Shown here: in pieces, positions 39,280 through 50,169 of the stretch | Layout: each line of letters starts with the position of its first letter | How positions within the stretch are numbered: the first letter of the stretch is position 1 | Assembly: GCA_943736015.1 (NCBI GenBank) | Contig: OX031065.1 | Span: 37,400,427 to 37,464,426 of the forward strand | DNA from: Tridacna crocea | Taxonomy: Eukaryota > Mollusca > Bivalvia > Cardiida > Cardiidae | Length of the DNA: 64,000 bases | Direction of reading: 5' to 3' | Program-made: the position numbers and the translations under genes | Notes under the pieces: model-generated | Told to the model about the DNA's origin: nothing | Databases searched by the model: none | The model's input: only the letters and a program-made list of their open reading frames with translations

Positions 39280-39560
39280 AGCTACTTAAAAGATAAACTT
39301 TGCCTTCTTCAGCCATAACACGGCTTTGACACGAGTCTGGCCAATTGAGGTTTAGATTTTTACTTTGTCTAGATTGAAGGCATGTGCAGACGATAGTTTC
39401 ATTGTGGCTCAAATGGTGCATTCTTTCTTTAATAGGGTAGAAAACATTGTGGGAAAAGGAGAAAATGATGGTAACCAGCATTTTCTCCTTTTCCCAAAAT
39501 GTTTTCAAAAGGATTCTTTTTGAGAATCATTAAAAGGCGTCATTGTATGTAAAGGGTTTA
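39280..39560 (-). mobile_element. MITE-1, diverged
   Basis: Good palindrome (AAATGATGGTAACCAGCATT) with an eroded left part. Confidence 0.75.
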
Positions 39561-39569
39561 TTGCATATG

Positions 39570-39735
39570 AAAAAAAAAGTATCGGCCTGGTCAGTCTTTG
39601 CAGTCTGTACACGCTGACCTTTGTCGAAATGTTTTTTCACTACTGGTAAATTTCCTGCATGCCCTAGGACCACTTTACCTTGTGATTCAATAGGTCGTTA
39701 AACAAAATGGATTTTCACAGATCCTTAATTACGTG
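39570..39735. repeat. CG-palindrome family, decayed
   Basis: TATCGGCCTGGTCAGTCTTT faces ACGCTGACCTTTGTCGAAA; the flank CTGGTAAATTTCCTGCATGC recurs at 56000. Confidence 0.55.
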
Positions 39736-39756
39736 GTGACTTATATTATAATTGGC

Positions 39757-40018
39757 TTGCAACAAGCCAAAAAGTACACTCGGACATTTGCGTACAGTGT
39801 CGTCTCGGATCAGCCTGCGCAGTCCGCGCAGGCTAATCCGAGACGGCACTTTACGACTATATTAGATTTTCTGCTTCAGTATACTTGCACAAGACAGAAA
39901 ATTACATAAAAACGGAAAGTGTCGCCTCGGATTAGCCTGCGCGGACTGCGCAAGCTGATCCGAGACGACACTTTACGCAGATGTCCGAATGCCCCTTTCC
40001 GCGTGTTGCAAGCCAATT
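39757..40018. mobile_element. CG-rich double-palindrome element, intact
   Basis: Ends TTGGCTTGCAACAAGCCAAA and GCGTGTTGCAAGCCAATTAT. Two internal hairpins each read GTCTCGGATNAGCCTGCGCR with its mirror. TTATAAT next to both ends may be target duplication. Confidence 0.85.
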
Positions 40019-40094
40019 ATAATGCATTACGGAGATTCATTAACCCCTCTTTTCCCAGATCATGGTTCATAATTATATTTGCTCTTTGAAAATG

Positions 40095-40180
40095 GAACTA
40101 AGCATATCTGCGAAAAGAATCGGCCAGGGTCAGCCTGCGCAGTTCGCGCAGGTTGACCTTGGCCGAAACTTTTCGATATT
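40095..40180. repeat. CG-rich palindrome repeat, near perfect
   Basis: TCGGCCAGGGTCAGCCTGCG faces CGCAGGTTGACCTTGGCCGA. Confidence 0.85.
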
Positions 40181-40221
40181 GGTCATTTTTTTTTTCAAAT
40201 CAAGGGACCAGACGTTGTCTG

Positions 40222-40562
40222 CGAATGTCATATTCTTCGAAGATTCGACCTGTCTTATATGACGCATCACTATCCCCAAAAGCGGGTAGACTGTAATATT
40301 ACGCTCTATAAAGTAGCAATGCTGAAAATAGCTTTTATCAATACGTTTGAGGAGAAATGAGACCTGTTTTAGCTCTAGATGTCACTAAACTGCAGATCAT
40401 AACAGAGTGAATTGCACGAGGTTGCGTTTTATTGAGTAAACCTTTATTTTAAACTCAAAGTAACGGTTGTCGCGTAGGAAAGTGGTTCTGTTCTGTTCCC
40501 AGGATACCCAAATTATATAGATAGACGAGTATTTATTGAATGCCATCAAGCGGGAGATAATG
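40222..40562 (+). repeat. Rep-8, copy 2 (uninterrupted reference copy)
   Basis: ATGTCATATTCTTCGAAGAT, ATGACGCATCAC, GTTTTATTGAGTAAACCTTT in one block. Shows the order that is interrupted at 45.4-46.0 kb. Confidence 0.75.
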
Positions 40563-40651
40563 GGGACCAGTTTATCTCATGTTCAAGTCGGTTGCTCGAA
40601 AAATTGCTGTTACAGATCTATCATTATATGATGATTTCGTCTGGTATCATA

Positions 40652-41091
40652 TTGTATGGTGTTTAACGCCGTTTCCCACATTATTTCAGTTATATCGCGG
40701 CGGCCAGTGTGAAATAACTTGCGTATTTGGGGCAAGAAAAACAATCTACTATTGGCCACCATCATTCTTTATTTATCACCTTCTTCATTGGAGAGTATAT
40801 AAAATCAAAGTACTGAGAGTACAGTATATGACACAGTGCACCTATCCATGCTTTCCTGAAGTTTCTCTTTCCAGTACTCCGCACAATATACTTTCCAAGC
40901 CATTGGCTGCTTTCCCACAAAACCATCGTCGAAAAAACGATCAGCGTTGAGAGAGGAACGAATCCTGTCGCAAAGACTATCATTAATCCTCGGAAATTTA
41001 AGAAATTGGCTAATCCGGGGATCGAATTCACGACCTCCTGTTCTCAAGTCCTGTGCGCTACCGACTGAGTTACCGGAGCTCGACTTGCTGG
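40652..41091 (-). repeat. tRNA-derived SINE with 10-bp target duplication
   Basis: TGGTATCATA at 40642-40651 and 41092-41101. On the minus strand the head reads GGTAACTCAGTCGGTAGC with a B-box-like GTGAATTCGATCC. Confidence 0.88.
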
Positions 41092-41464
41092 TGGTATCAT
41101 AGATCACGGAGATGCACCAAGCCCCCTTTTGCCGAAGGATGGCTCATTTATCTAGAAAGGTTTTGCTCATGTAACCCAATCTTGAAGGTTGTTAAAGATA
41201 GCATTGTTCGGTAAACAAACAACAAAGAATACGAGTTTGGCGAAGCTGTCGTAAACATCTTTTGAGAACGTGGGGAGAAAAACACAAAAGAATCCGGATA
41301 TTTCAGTGTTATCTCTTTGGCTCGTCCCTGAAATCTTTGTTATGGGTATCCATATGCCAGTCTGTTTATATGGTGCTTAACTTCACTTTCAACGAGCTAT
41401 CAGTAATATTACGACTAATGCTTACCTTTTCATGAACTATGTCGGTTTTACCACTACTAGCCAG

Positions 41465-41469
<5 letters not shown>

Positions 41470-41527
<58 letters not shown>

Positions 41528-41536
41528 CTATCTATT
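41470..41536. repeat. (CT)n-(CTAT)n microsatellite
   Basis: About 19 TC repeats followed by six TATC repeats. Confidence 0.97.
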
Positions 41537-41539
41537 GTG

Positions 41540-41990
41540 GTTCTTTGTCCACAAGAGTCATATACAAGGCATTTTTACAGCTTTTGAATTTTTCTTCGAG
41601 TATTTCAATGGACAAATGGAGAAAATTATAAACAATAAATATCTTCAAAGAAGAAACAAGGCGGAAGAAATAATGAAATATGAATCTCTAAACTCTATTT
41701 TATCTCAAGATGAAGTAAAAAAAAAAAAAACCCCAAAACCCTCGCTGTATTTGATTTTATTAAAAATAGTATTGGGTTTTAGGGGAACATTAGGAAACTA
41801 TTCGTTTTCTAAACAGCTCAAGAAAAGAAACTCTTTCTACTAATTTGATTGCTATGGTAATTGGTATGAATCAAGGTATCGAAATATCGATTAGCGGTTG
41901 CAAGGCTTGTTAACTGTGGTTTCATAAATGTGCAAGCAAATATGCTAGCAAAGAACCGCAGAATAAACATGTGCACGTTTTTACAGATCA
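41540..41990. other. No feature recognised
   Basis: A 134-codon open frame starting in the microsatellite is low-complexity at its start and Lys-rich later, without recognisable motifs; I do not call it a gene. Confidence 0.4.
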
Positions 41991-41994
41991 TAAA

Positions 41995-42074
41995 TCGTCG
42001 GTTTACTTCAAAAACCTCGTAACTACAGCTTGTATCAAGCTTTAGTTACGAGGTTTTTGAAGTAAACCGACGAA
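41995..42074. mobile_element. MITE-4 foldback
   Basis: CGTCGGTTTACTTCAAAAAC faces GTTTTTGAAGTAAACCGACG; one mismatch near the centre. Confidence 0.92.
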
Positions 42075-42180
42075 ATGTAACACCTTTTCGTTCTTTATCA
42101 ATATAAAAAAGTAGATCAAAAATCCAGCGCATTCTGCTGCGTTGAAAAAAATGCACATGTAAATCGTCAACGTGCATGTG

Positions 42181-42406
42181 AACTCTTTATCAAACGACAA
42201 AATTTTAGACTTGTCAAAATTGAAACCATCTGCAGACAACAAAATAAACATGACTCAAAAATCCAAACTTAACTTTAGAAGAGAAGAAACATTTTGGGAA
42301 AAGGAGAAAATGCTGGTTACCAGCATTTTCTCCTTTTCCCAAAATGTTTTCAGAAGGCTTCTTTCTCAGGGTCGCAAAAACCAGAGACCATGGATTGTTT
42401 GGTAAA
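42181..42406 (-). mobile_element. MITE-1, core A
   Basis: ACTCTTTATCAAACGACAAA start; arm variant CATTTTGGGAAAAGG facing CCTTTTCCCAAAATG, a paired change against the usual CATTGTGGG/CCCACAATG. Confidence 0.88.
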
Positions 42407-42424
42407 CAGCATTATCTCCCCCTA

Positions 42425-42762
42425 GATGACATTATACACATACTCATCTATCTAATTTGGGCACCCTTGCTACACAGGATCGGACCACATTTCAACGCCA
42501 CAACCGTTACTTTGAATTTCAAATTAGAATAAACGTTTATTCAATAAAACGCTACCTGGTGCGATTCACTCAGCTATGATGGGCAGTTTAGAGAAATCTG
42601 GAGCTAAAACAGGCCCGATTTTTCCTCAAACGTATTGATAAAAGCCATTTTCTCCATCGCTACTTTATAGCGCGTAATATTACAGTCTGCCCGATAGCGG
42701 GGAGAGTGATGCGTCATATAAGACAGGTCGAATCTTCGAAGAATATGACATGCCCAGACAAC
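42425..42762 (-). repeat. Rep-8, copy 3
   Basis: AATAAACGTTTATTCAATAA, GAGTGATGCGTCATATAAGA, then TTCGAAGAATATGACATGC. Confidence 0.75.
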
Positions 42763-43107
42763 GTGGTAAACAGTTAAGAATGCTTCGAGTTGAACTTCTA
42801 ACCGCACGACTGATTGATTTCAACTGGATAATGGTAATGATCGTGCACATTGCATGTGTACCTTCCACAAAATTGGTGCATGCAAATTGACAAAAAAAAA
42901 AATATGGCTGAAATGTCTGTTTTGTGTGTATTTTAGCTGAAAGAGTCTTCCGCTAGCTGTCTCGTTCATATGACAGTCAATGTATATGACAGTCAATGCC
43001 ACCTTTTACCTCAATTTGCAATTCTATTTGCCGATTGACCCGTTCTCTTTTTCAGTGAGTCTTAGAATGAGGGCGTTGGCATGTATTGTACATAGTAATC
43101 AAAGCGT

Positions 43108-43675
43108 TGAGAACGCTGAAGTGGTATTTGTCAAGGAAACCCATTGTGTGGAATTAATAGTTTGAAAGAAAAAGAGACGTATTGTTCAAATATTGGCTTA
43201 AAAGTCAACCCATTAAGCAAATGAATACCTTTTCGGTTGAAGGGAGAGTGCTCATGTACCTTAAAACTATAACTTTGAAATATCTTTAGCCTTTTATATT
43301 TATTTTTCAACATTACAATCAATTACTTCGATCTATAAATATTCATGAGCAATCACATGTAGAAGCGCGCAATCATAGGACGAACAAGCCATGGAACGAA
43401 AAAGCAGGCAAATTTGTATCATTGCACCAATAAAAGGCTATGAGCGATAAGCTATTTTCAATAAAAAAAATAAGTATCTCAACGATCGATGGCCTCGCCC
43501 AATGTATTTTAATATGCCATTTCAAATTACATATCTGAGTGCTACCGAAAAACTCATTTGCCTAAGAAAAAATGAGTTTAACTGGGTTTATTTCCTTCGG
43601 CCTTGCACAAAATAAGATACATGGTTATCAAAATTCAATCCTGAACTCATAGTGGTATTGTTTTCGAAAAATACC
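43108..43675 (-). repeat. Rep-9, left member of a large inverted pair
   Basis: Complementary to 45400-45980 over about 570 bp (CGCTGAAGTGGTATTTGTCA at one end, TAGTGGTATTGTTTTCGAAA at the other). Confidence 0.85.
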
Positions 43676-43882
43676 ACAAAAATATGAACATGTTAGCAAG
43701 CAGCTTTTTACCACATTTCATTTCTCGTCTGTAAATGCTTTCAAGTTAAACTAGCCAATAATTATTGTTAAGCAAAAACACACATATACATTCGTAGTAA
43801 AGTTCAACTCGAGTCCTCCTAAATACATGTATGTAACATGAAACTTTCAAACCGCCAGTAAAACCGCAAATTTTGCTAGTTT

Positions 43883-43945
43883 GCTCTTTCGTTTTTTAAG
43901 GGGGCGGGGGAAGGGGTGGGGGTGGAGGTGGGGGTGGAAGGAGGC
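43883..43945. repeat. G-rich tract
   Basis: Runs of GGGGG and GGTGGGGGTGG; potential G-quadruplex. Confidence 0.85.
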
Positions 43946-43950
43946 ATCTC

Positions 43951-44062
43951 CTTATCGGACAATGTAGATCCAAGATCAGACTGCACATTCTGTGAAGTTT
44001 GATCTTGAATCTACACTGCCAGCGACAGGTCATTGAGTCGGGCTTAGCAGCCTAACGGTTTA
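43951..44062. mobile_element. MITE-2
   Basis: CGGACAATGTAGATCCAAGA hairpin partner GATCTTGAATCTACACTGCC. Confidence 0.72.
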
Positions 44063-44111
44063 AAAAGATGATCCAAAATCCTTTAAATATAGGTGTCTAC
44101 TTTGTAACTGT

Positions 44112-44339
44112 TTAACCCTTTCCCAAACGGCAAATTTTGGACTCTTCCAAAAAGAAAGACTTTGCAGACGACTATTTTAGATTTGGAGAAAATGGCAGAA
44201 AGTTCTCAAGGAGGGTAAAAAACACTGTGGAAAAAGGAGAAATTGCTCGTTATGAGCAATTTCTCCTTTTCCCACAGTGTTTTCAAAAGACTTTTATTGC
44301 AGACACGTAAAAACCAGGGCGTGTTTGGGAAAGGGTTAA
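44112..44339 (-). mobile_element. MITE-1, core B
   Basis: TTAACCC and GGGTTAA ends; core GCTCGTTATGAGC. Confidence 0.9.
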
Positions 44340-44376
44340 AATAAGTTTTTGTTGTAATGGGTAACCTTTGATAGGT

Positions 44377-44580
44377 TTAACCCTTTCCCAAACAATAAAT
44401 TTAGGACCCTTCCAAACCGAAAGAGTTTGCAGACGACAATTGTACATTTTGAGAAAATGGCAGAAAGTTCTTAATAAGGGTAGAAAACACTGTTACGAGC
44501 AATCTCTCCTAGTCCCACGGTGTTTTCAAAAGACTTACTGCAGAAACGCAAAAACCAGGGCTTGTTTGGGAAAGGTTTAA
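44377..44580 (-). mobile_element. MITE-1, core B, one hairpin arm deleted
   Basis: Reads GAAAACACTGTTACGAGCAA, the same junction as at 33712 but in the other arm of the element. Confidence 0.88.
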
Positions 44581-44785
44581 TGTTAATTTACCTAAAGCAA
44601 GACATTTGTAGGCTATTCATGCTTTTATCTACATTGACGCATTGAAATGTAACATGTCTGTCAACATAATTATATCTTTTACGAAACCATATGACAGGTA
44701 AAATTGTTGATCACACAGGCTGGGGGTCGATACTTTTTGCAGATACATTATGGACCAACTTTACTGAGAATGGTTTATCTATGAC

Positions 44786-45040
44786 CTGCAACAGGCGAAA
44801 AGAGGCATTCGGACATTTGCGTAAAATGTCGTCTCAGATCAGCCTGCGCACTCCGCGCAGGCTGATCCTAAACGACACTTTCCGTTTCTGTGTAGTTTTC
44901 TGTTTTGCGCATGTCTACTGTAGCACAAAATCTAATGTAGTCGTAAAATGCCGTCTCGGATTAGCCGGCGCGGCATGCGCAGGCTGATCCGAGACGACAC
45001 TTTACGCAAATGAATGCCCCTTTTTACGTGTTGCAAGCCA
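44786..45040. mobile_element. CG-rich double-palindrome element
   Basis: CCTGCAACAGGCGAAAAGAG and TTTTTACGTGTTGCAAGCCA ends, with two GATCAGCCTGCGC-type hairpins. Confidence 0.82.
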
Positions 45041-45127
45041 CTTATGTATGTGCTCAGAGATATTCCCCGGATTGCTTCTTGAATGAAAACAAAAAAAAAG
45101 GGTAAAGGGGGTGGAGGGGGCTTAGAT

Positions 45128-45325
45128 GAAGAAGTTGCAGAATTCGTACCGTGGAGGCCCTATGATCGAATCTCGTTCGAGACTGTGATTTTTCCTGGAA
45201 ATGCCCTTTGGAAAGACACCTCAGAGCATAAGCCAAGTATTGAGTTACAGGACACGCATGAATTAGTGTGCAGTTGTTATGATATGACTGGAATAATGTT
45301 GAAAGAAGCGTAAATCACAATGGTA
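45128..45325 (+). repeat. SINE, decayed (same type as 38730)
   Basis: GATCGAATCTCGTTCGAGAC (B-box region), GGAAAGACACCTCAGAGCAT, and TATGACTGGAATAATGTTGA. Confidence 0.65.
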
Positions 45326-45339
45326 GCCGTTGTCAGCGC

Positions 45340-45399
45340 ATGTCATATTCTTCGAAGATTCGACCTGGCTGATATGACGCATTACTCCCCCCATTTTTG
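45340..45399 (+). repeat. Rep-8, copy 4, left piece
   Basis: ATGTCATATTCTTCGAAGAT then TGACGCATTAC; continues at 46000 after a Rep-9 insertion. Confidence 0.72.
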
Positions 45400-45980
45400 T
45401 GGTATTTATCGAAGACAATACCACTATGAGTTCAGGATTGAATTCTGATAACCATGCATCTTTTTATGTGCAAAGCCGAAGGAAATAAACCCAGTTAAAC
45501 TAATTTTTCTCAGGAAAATGAGTTTTTGGTAGCACTCAGATATGTAATTTGAAATGGCATATTAAAATACATTAGGCAAGGCCATCGATCATTGAGATAC
45601 TTATTTTTTTTTTATTGAAAACAGCTTCTATCGCTCATAGCCTTTTATTGGCGCAATGATACAAATTTGCCTGCTTTTTCGTTCCAAACCAATTCCTTCC
45701 ATGGCTTGTTCGTCCTATGATTGTGCGCTTCTCCATGTGATTGCTCATGAATATTTATAGATCGAAGTAATTGATTGCAATGTTGGAAATTAAACATAAA
45801 AAGCTAAAGATATTTCAAAATTATAGTTTTTAGGTACATGAGCACTCTCCCTTCAAGCGAAAAGGTATTCATTTGCTTAGTGGTTGACTTTTAAGCCAAT
45901 ATTTGAACAATATGTCTCTTTTCTTTCAAACTATTAATTCAACACAATGGGTTTCCTTGACAAATACCACTTCAGCGTTT
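45400..45980 (+). repeat. Rep-9, right member of the inverted pair, inserted into Rep-8
   Basis: Complement of 43108-43675. It sits between the two halves of the Rep-8 copy that is continuous at 40222. Confidence 0.8.
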
Positions 45981-45999
45981 GTGGGGGAGGGGGGTGTGT

Positions 46000-46271
46000 G
46001 TGTGCCGTAATACGCGCTATATATAGCGATGGAGAAAATGGCTTTTATCAATAAGTTTGAGGAGAAATCAGGCCTGTTTTAGCTACAGAATTTTCTAAAC
46101 TGCAGATCATATAGCTGAATAAATCGCACAAGGTAGCGTTTAATTGAGTAAACACTAATTTAAGTTTGAAATCAAAAATAACGATTGTCTCGCAGTAAAA
46201 TAGTCCGGTTCGTACCCAGAATGCCCAAATTAAAAAGATATGTATTGCCATCTAGCGGCAGATAATGCAAT
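46000..46271 (+). repeat. Rep-8, copy 4, right piece
   Basis: CGATGGAGAAAATGGCTTTT, TTTGAGGAGAAATCAGGCCT, GCGTTTAATTGAGTAAACAC. Confidence 0.72.
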
Positions 46272-46369
46272 AGAAACAAGTAAATTAAAATGGAAATTTT
46301 CGACCACAAAAAATTTATAGCTTCTTCAAAAAGTCTGAAAAGCAAAAGCACTATCAACACGTACATTTA

Positions 46370-46440
46370 ACGGTGTAGACCCAAGATCAGACATTTCTCC
46401 GTACAGTCTGATCTTGGATCCACAATATCCAACGTAGAAG
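46370..46440. mobile_element. MITE-2 core only
   Basis: GTAGACCCAAGATCAGACAT faces CAGTCTGATCTTGGATCCAC. Confidence 0.65.
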
Positions 46441-46477
46441 CCACTTGTATGCAAAGCATGTTCGCAACCCCAGGTGT

Positions 46478-46722
46478 TTAACCTTTTACCAAACAATCCC
46501 TGGTTTTTCCGACCCTGAGACCCTGAGACCCTGAGATAGAAGCCTTTTGAAAACATTGTGAGAAAAGGAGAAAATGCTGGTAACCAGCATTTTCTCCTTT
46601 TCCCACTATGTTTTCTACCCTGCTAGAAACAAATTTCAAATTTTTAGTTACCTTTATTTTGGCGTCTGCACATCTTTCCGATTCGGATCAGTCTAAAATT
46701 TTGTCGTTTGGTAAAGGGTTAA
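46478..46722 (+). mobile_element. MITE-1, core A, with GACCCTGA triplication
   Basis: GACCCTGA is present three times near the left end; TTAA at both ends. Confidence 0.88.
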
Positions 46723-46941
46723 CTCTTTTTTGGCGGACAAAAAAACTTTTTAAACTTATTGAAATTAATATTTAATGCAATTGCAGACAACAAACAAAGT
46801 ATGAGTCATACGTTTCGATTTGTATGTACATGAGTCAAAAATATTATGGGAAAAAAGGAGAAAATGCTGGTTACCAGCATTTTCTCCTTTTCTCACAATT
46901 TTTTAAAAGCCTTTTTTTCTTTCTTGGGGTCGTTTGGTTAA
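46719..46941 (-). mobile_element. MITE-1, core A, back to back with the previous copy
   Basis: Shares TTAA 46719-46722. Core perfect, outer parts diverged. Confidence 0.78.
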
Positions 46942-47189
46942 ATGACCAGTATAACCTTACCTGGTATTTGTCCTAATAATAGTCCACGTTTATCAAGTTT
47001 GTCCGTAAACGAATGCAAATGGGTTTTGTGTACACGTACAAAAATGTTTTTGTTCCACTCCTGAAGTGTAATCCATGGAGCTTGACGCATGAATGTACAG
47101 TGTGATAAATTTTTATCTTTTCGTTCAACTCTTCTCCAAATGACAAACGGATGAGCATTTGCAACGTATTAGCATTATGTTGATAATAT

Positions 47190-47490
47190 ATGGTGTTTAA
47201 ACGCCGTTTTCAACATTATTTCATTTATATCGCGACTGCCAGTGCACCTATCCATGGGTTCATAGAGTTTCTTTTACCAGTGCTTTGCACAATTTTCTTT
47301 CCAAGCCACTGGCTGCTTTCCCACATGATCATCATCGAAAGAATAATCAGCGGTGAAAGAGGGGATATATCCTGTCGCACTGACTCATCCATCCTCGGAA
47401 AGAAATTGGCGGAGCCAGGGGTCGTAGCCACGGATCGAACCTTGAACACTTCAAGTCCTGCATGCAACAGACTGAGCTACCGGGGCTCAG
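47190..47490 (-). repeat. tRNA-derived SINE, same family as 40652
   Basis: The complement shows GAGCCCCGGTAGCTCAGTCT and GGTTCGATCCGTGG; the body shares TTTCCAAGCCAYTGGCTGCT with 40652. Confidence 0.8.
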
Positions 47491-47520
47491 TGCAATGTGT
47501 TAGCGATTGCATACGAAAAT

Positions 47521-47749
47521 CTAACCCTTTCCCAAACAATCCCTGGTTTTTACGGGTCAGGAATAGAAGCCTTTTGAAAACATTGTGGGAAAAGGAGAAA
47601 GTGCTGGTAACCAGCATTTTCTCCTTTTTCCAGAATGTTTTCTACCCTATCATATAGAAAAATCATCTTTTTAGCAACTGTTTATTTGCCATCTGTAAAA
47701 TGCCTTCAATTTAGTCTGGTCCAAAATTTGCCGTTCGGGAAAGGGTTAA
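47521..47749 (+). mobile_element. MITE-1, core A
   Basis: CTAACCCTTTCCC start, GGGAAAGGGTTAA end. Confidence 0.87.
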
Positions 47750-48071
47750 TGTAGCTGTTATCTTGGAATTTGTCTGTGAAGGAGGGGAGGGGAACATTGT
47801 GGGAGGAGGAAAATATTCTGAGTACCATCATTTCTCTTTTGACACCATTGCTTCTAAAAGATTTTTTTCTGTTAGGCTCGTTAAAACTAGGGATTGGGTG
47901 GTAAGGGGTGCAAAAGGGACCGGTTGATGGCCCAGAGAAGAAATGACATCAGACCACAAGACAAGATTAGGATGAACACATATTTACAAATCGATCTAGC
48001 TGAAAGCAAAAAAAAAAAATGTTGACATAAACCAAGTTGTGTTATATCCTACAAACCAAAATTCTTGTCTT

Positions 48072-48270
48072 AACCTGTTACCAAATTATCCCTGTTTTTC
48101 TACGACCCTGGGGTGGAAGCCTTTTGTTATTATTGTTGGAAGAGAAGAAAATGCCGGTAACCATTTCTAACCTGCTCAAAACAAATTTCAGAGGTTTAGT
48201 TACGTTTATTTTGTCCTCTGCATGTGCTTTCTGGATAGGTAAAAATTTGTGTGGTCTGGTTAAGTATGGT
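48072..48270 (+). mobile_element. MITE-1, most of the palindrome missing
   Basis: TTAACCTGTTACCAAATTAT start, AAATGCCGGTAACC then directly CATTTCTAACC. Confidence 0.65.
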
Positions 48271-48479
48271 GGATGGTGGGGGGGGGGGGGGGCGGCGAAA
48301 GGAGTATTGACTAAAATTCTGTAGAAAACTGCTAGATAATAGTCATTGTCTGACAAAAGGAAACTTAATCCATCTATGAAATCCAGCAAGCCATCATATA
48401 CAGATACCATTTTATCCTCCCTACAAAAAAAGACTTCATAATTAGGGAGACTGGTCTTTTGACATACAGAAAATTTACC

Positions 48480-48580
48480 TGTAGCGGAAATAAAAATTGT
48501 GGCCTAGGCCATCTGTGAGGATCGATACTTTCCGCAGATGCATTGAGGCCCCTTTTCACTGAGCAAGGCTCAATTATGTT
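48480..48580. repeat. CG-palindrome family, decayed
   Basis: GGCCTAGGCCATCTGTGAGG ATCGATACTTT in the position of a family hairpin, with GCATTGAGGCCCCTTTTCAC flank as near 10840. Confidence 0.5.
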
Positions 48581-48694
48581 ATTCAACTCATAACTACTCA
48601 ACAACCTATTATGCATGTCATTTTGATTTGACAAAATGGATTGGAATGTCCATAAACACTGCGATTATAATGGCTAACGTATTACCACTTACCC

Positions 48695-49103
48695 CATTAT
48701 CGCAAGCCAAGACTGACGATTCACTACCGTTACTCTACCCTTGGCGGATCGAGCTTGATTTTTACATTCCCCCGATACGCTTTTTCATTGGATGCAGCCA
48801 GCTCTAACTGCAACGAATGAAATCGCTGGTAGCATTTCATCTTTGATAAAAACAGAATAAAGTAGCTACCTTTCGAATAGAAGGTAAACATGGAAACCCA
48901 CGTGGATGTCTGCTTATCGCTTCATGTGTATTCGTAAGCGGTTTGTAAAACGATATTACATTGGCTTTTAGAAATATGATGTAAAGGGGGGGGGGGGTAA
49001 TAACCAGCATCCAATTGAGGTAGCATCGCAGGAATCTCGAAATCGGGCTCAATCCGCCAAGGTAAGATACACGTAGTGATCGTAACCTTGGCTCGCGAAG
49101 ATG
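48695..49103 (+). mobile_element. Mutator-like element (MULE-like), copy 3, perfect 9-bp target duplication
   Basis: CACTTACCC at 48686-48694 and 49104-49112. Ends CATTATCGC and GCGAAGATG; same interior as 13839. Confidence 0.88.
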
Positions 49104-49220
49104 CACTTACCCGTATGGCACGGCATTTTATATAGAAGGGAAATCTAGAACTCATGGATATGTGTGCAGCTTTTCATGTTTCAAAGCTGTATGTTTACAG
49201 AAAACCATTGGCTTTATCGA

Positions 49221-49417
49221 TTAACTCTTTCACAAATGACAAATTTTAGACTGTCCCAAACCCAAAGTGTTTGCAGATGACAATTTTGAATTTCATGATG
49301 AGAATGGCAGAAAGTTTTCCGATAGTGTTACGAGCAATTTCTTCTTTTCCCCCAGTGTTTTCTAAAGACTTGTACTGCAGACACGTAACAACCAGGGCTT
49401 GTTTGGGAAATAGTTAA
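49221..49417 (-). mobile_element. MITE-1, core B, one hairpin arm deleted
   Basis: AGTGTTACGAGCAATTTCTT: a third copy with half the hairpin gone at the same junction. Confidence 0.82.
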
Positions 49418-49419
49418 AA

Positions 49420-50165
49420 TAAGACTGGAAGACTTGGACAGGTTGAAATAGAATTTCCATCTGGTTTATAAATCAGTGATTACAATAAATAAAATCTTGA
49501 TAAGTTCTACTTTTGGTGTAAGAGGTTTACTTTTCATATTTTGTTGGCTGTAATGCAGTCCCCACTTCCGGGTTTGTACCACAACAGTGACAGACCACAG
49601 CCTGGACGAACCTCTTCCTTTCGTTGGTTTCGAGTGGAAAATCCAAATACCTTGCGTGTTTTTGTGGGAGTTGGTTTAAGATGTAATGCATGCAGCAGAG
49701 ATGGGAATCAAACAGCACAGAACCGGCAGTCTGGTCTTGGACCAACACCGTGCAATATTACCACTAAAACCTTGAAATATTGTGTTCATCTCTATTTTTG
49801 GTCGACAAAAACCTGTGGGACGTAAAGGAAATTACTATCACCAATTTAAAAGCATTCAAGCAAATCTCCACAAGCCGTTATTATATGCAGAGCAGTGTGG
49901 GGCAGGCGACATTGTTGCTATTTATACACACGTTATGCAGCCTTCGCATGGGACAACAATTTGCTTGTTCCTTTGAATGGTGTTAACACCAAACAAGGAA
50001 CACAGCTACATCAAACCCACAGAAATATGTGTTGTTATTTGCTCTTCTTCTGAAATACAGAGCGTTAACCAGACATTCAGAACATTGAGAACATATAGTA
50101 TTTGTTTTGCAGTTTTACTTGATGATTTTGTTTTGATGAAAATGCTCTATTTAATGGACTGATAC
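49420..50165. other. Unassigned stretch with overlapping short open frames
   Basis: Frames at 49541-49825 and 49782-49976 show no recognisable domain. CCGGCAGTCTGGTCTTGGAC suggests an old repeat. No splice-supported exon. Confidence 0.35.
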
Positions 50166-50169
50166 CAGA

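Noticed and set aside
47190-47657. 155-codon plus-strand frame
   Set aside because: Covers a SINE and the start of a MITE-1 copy.
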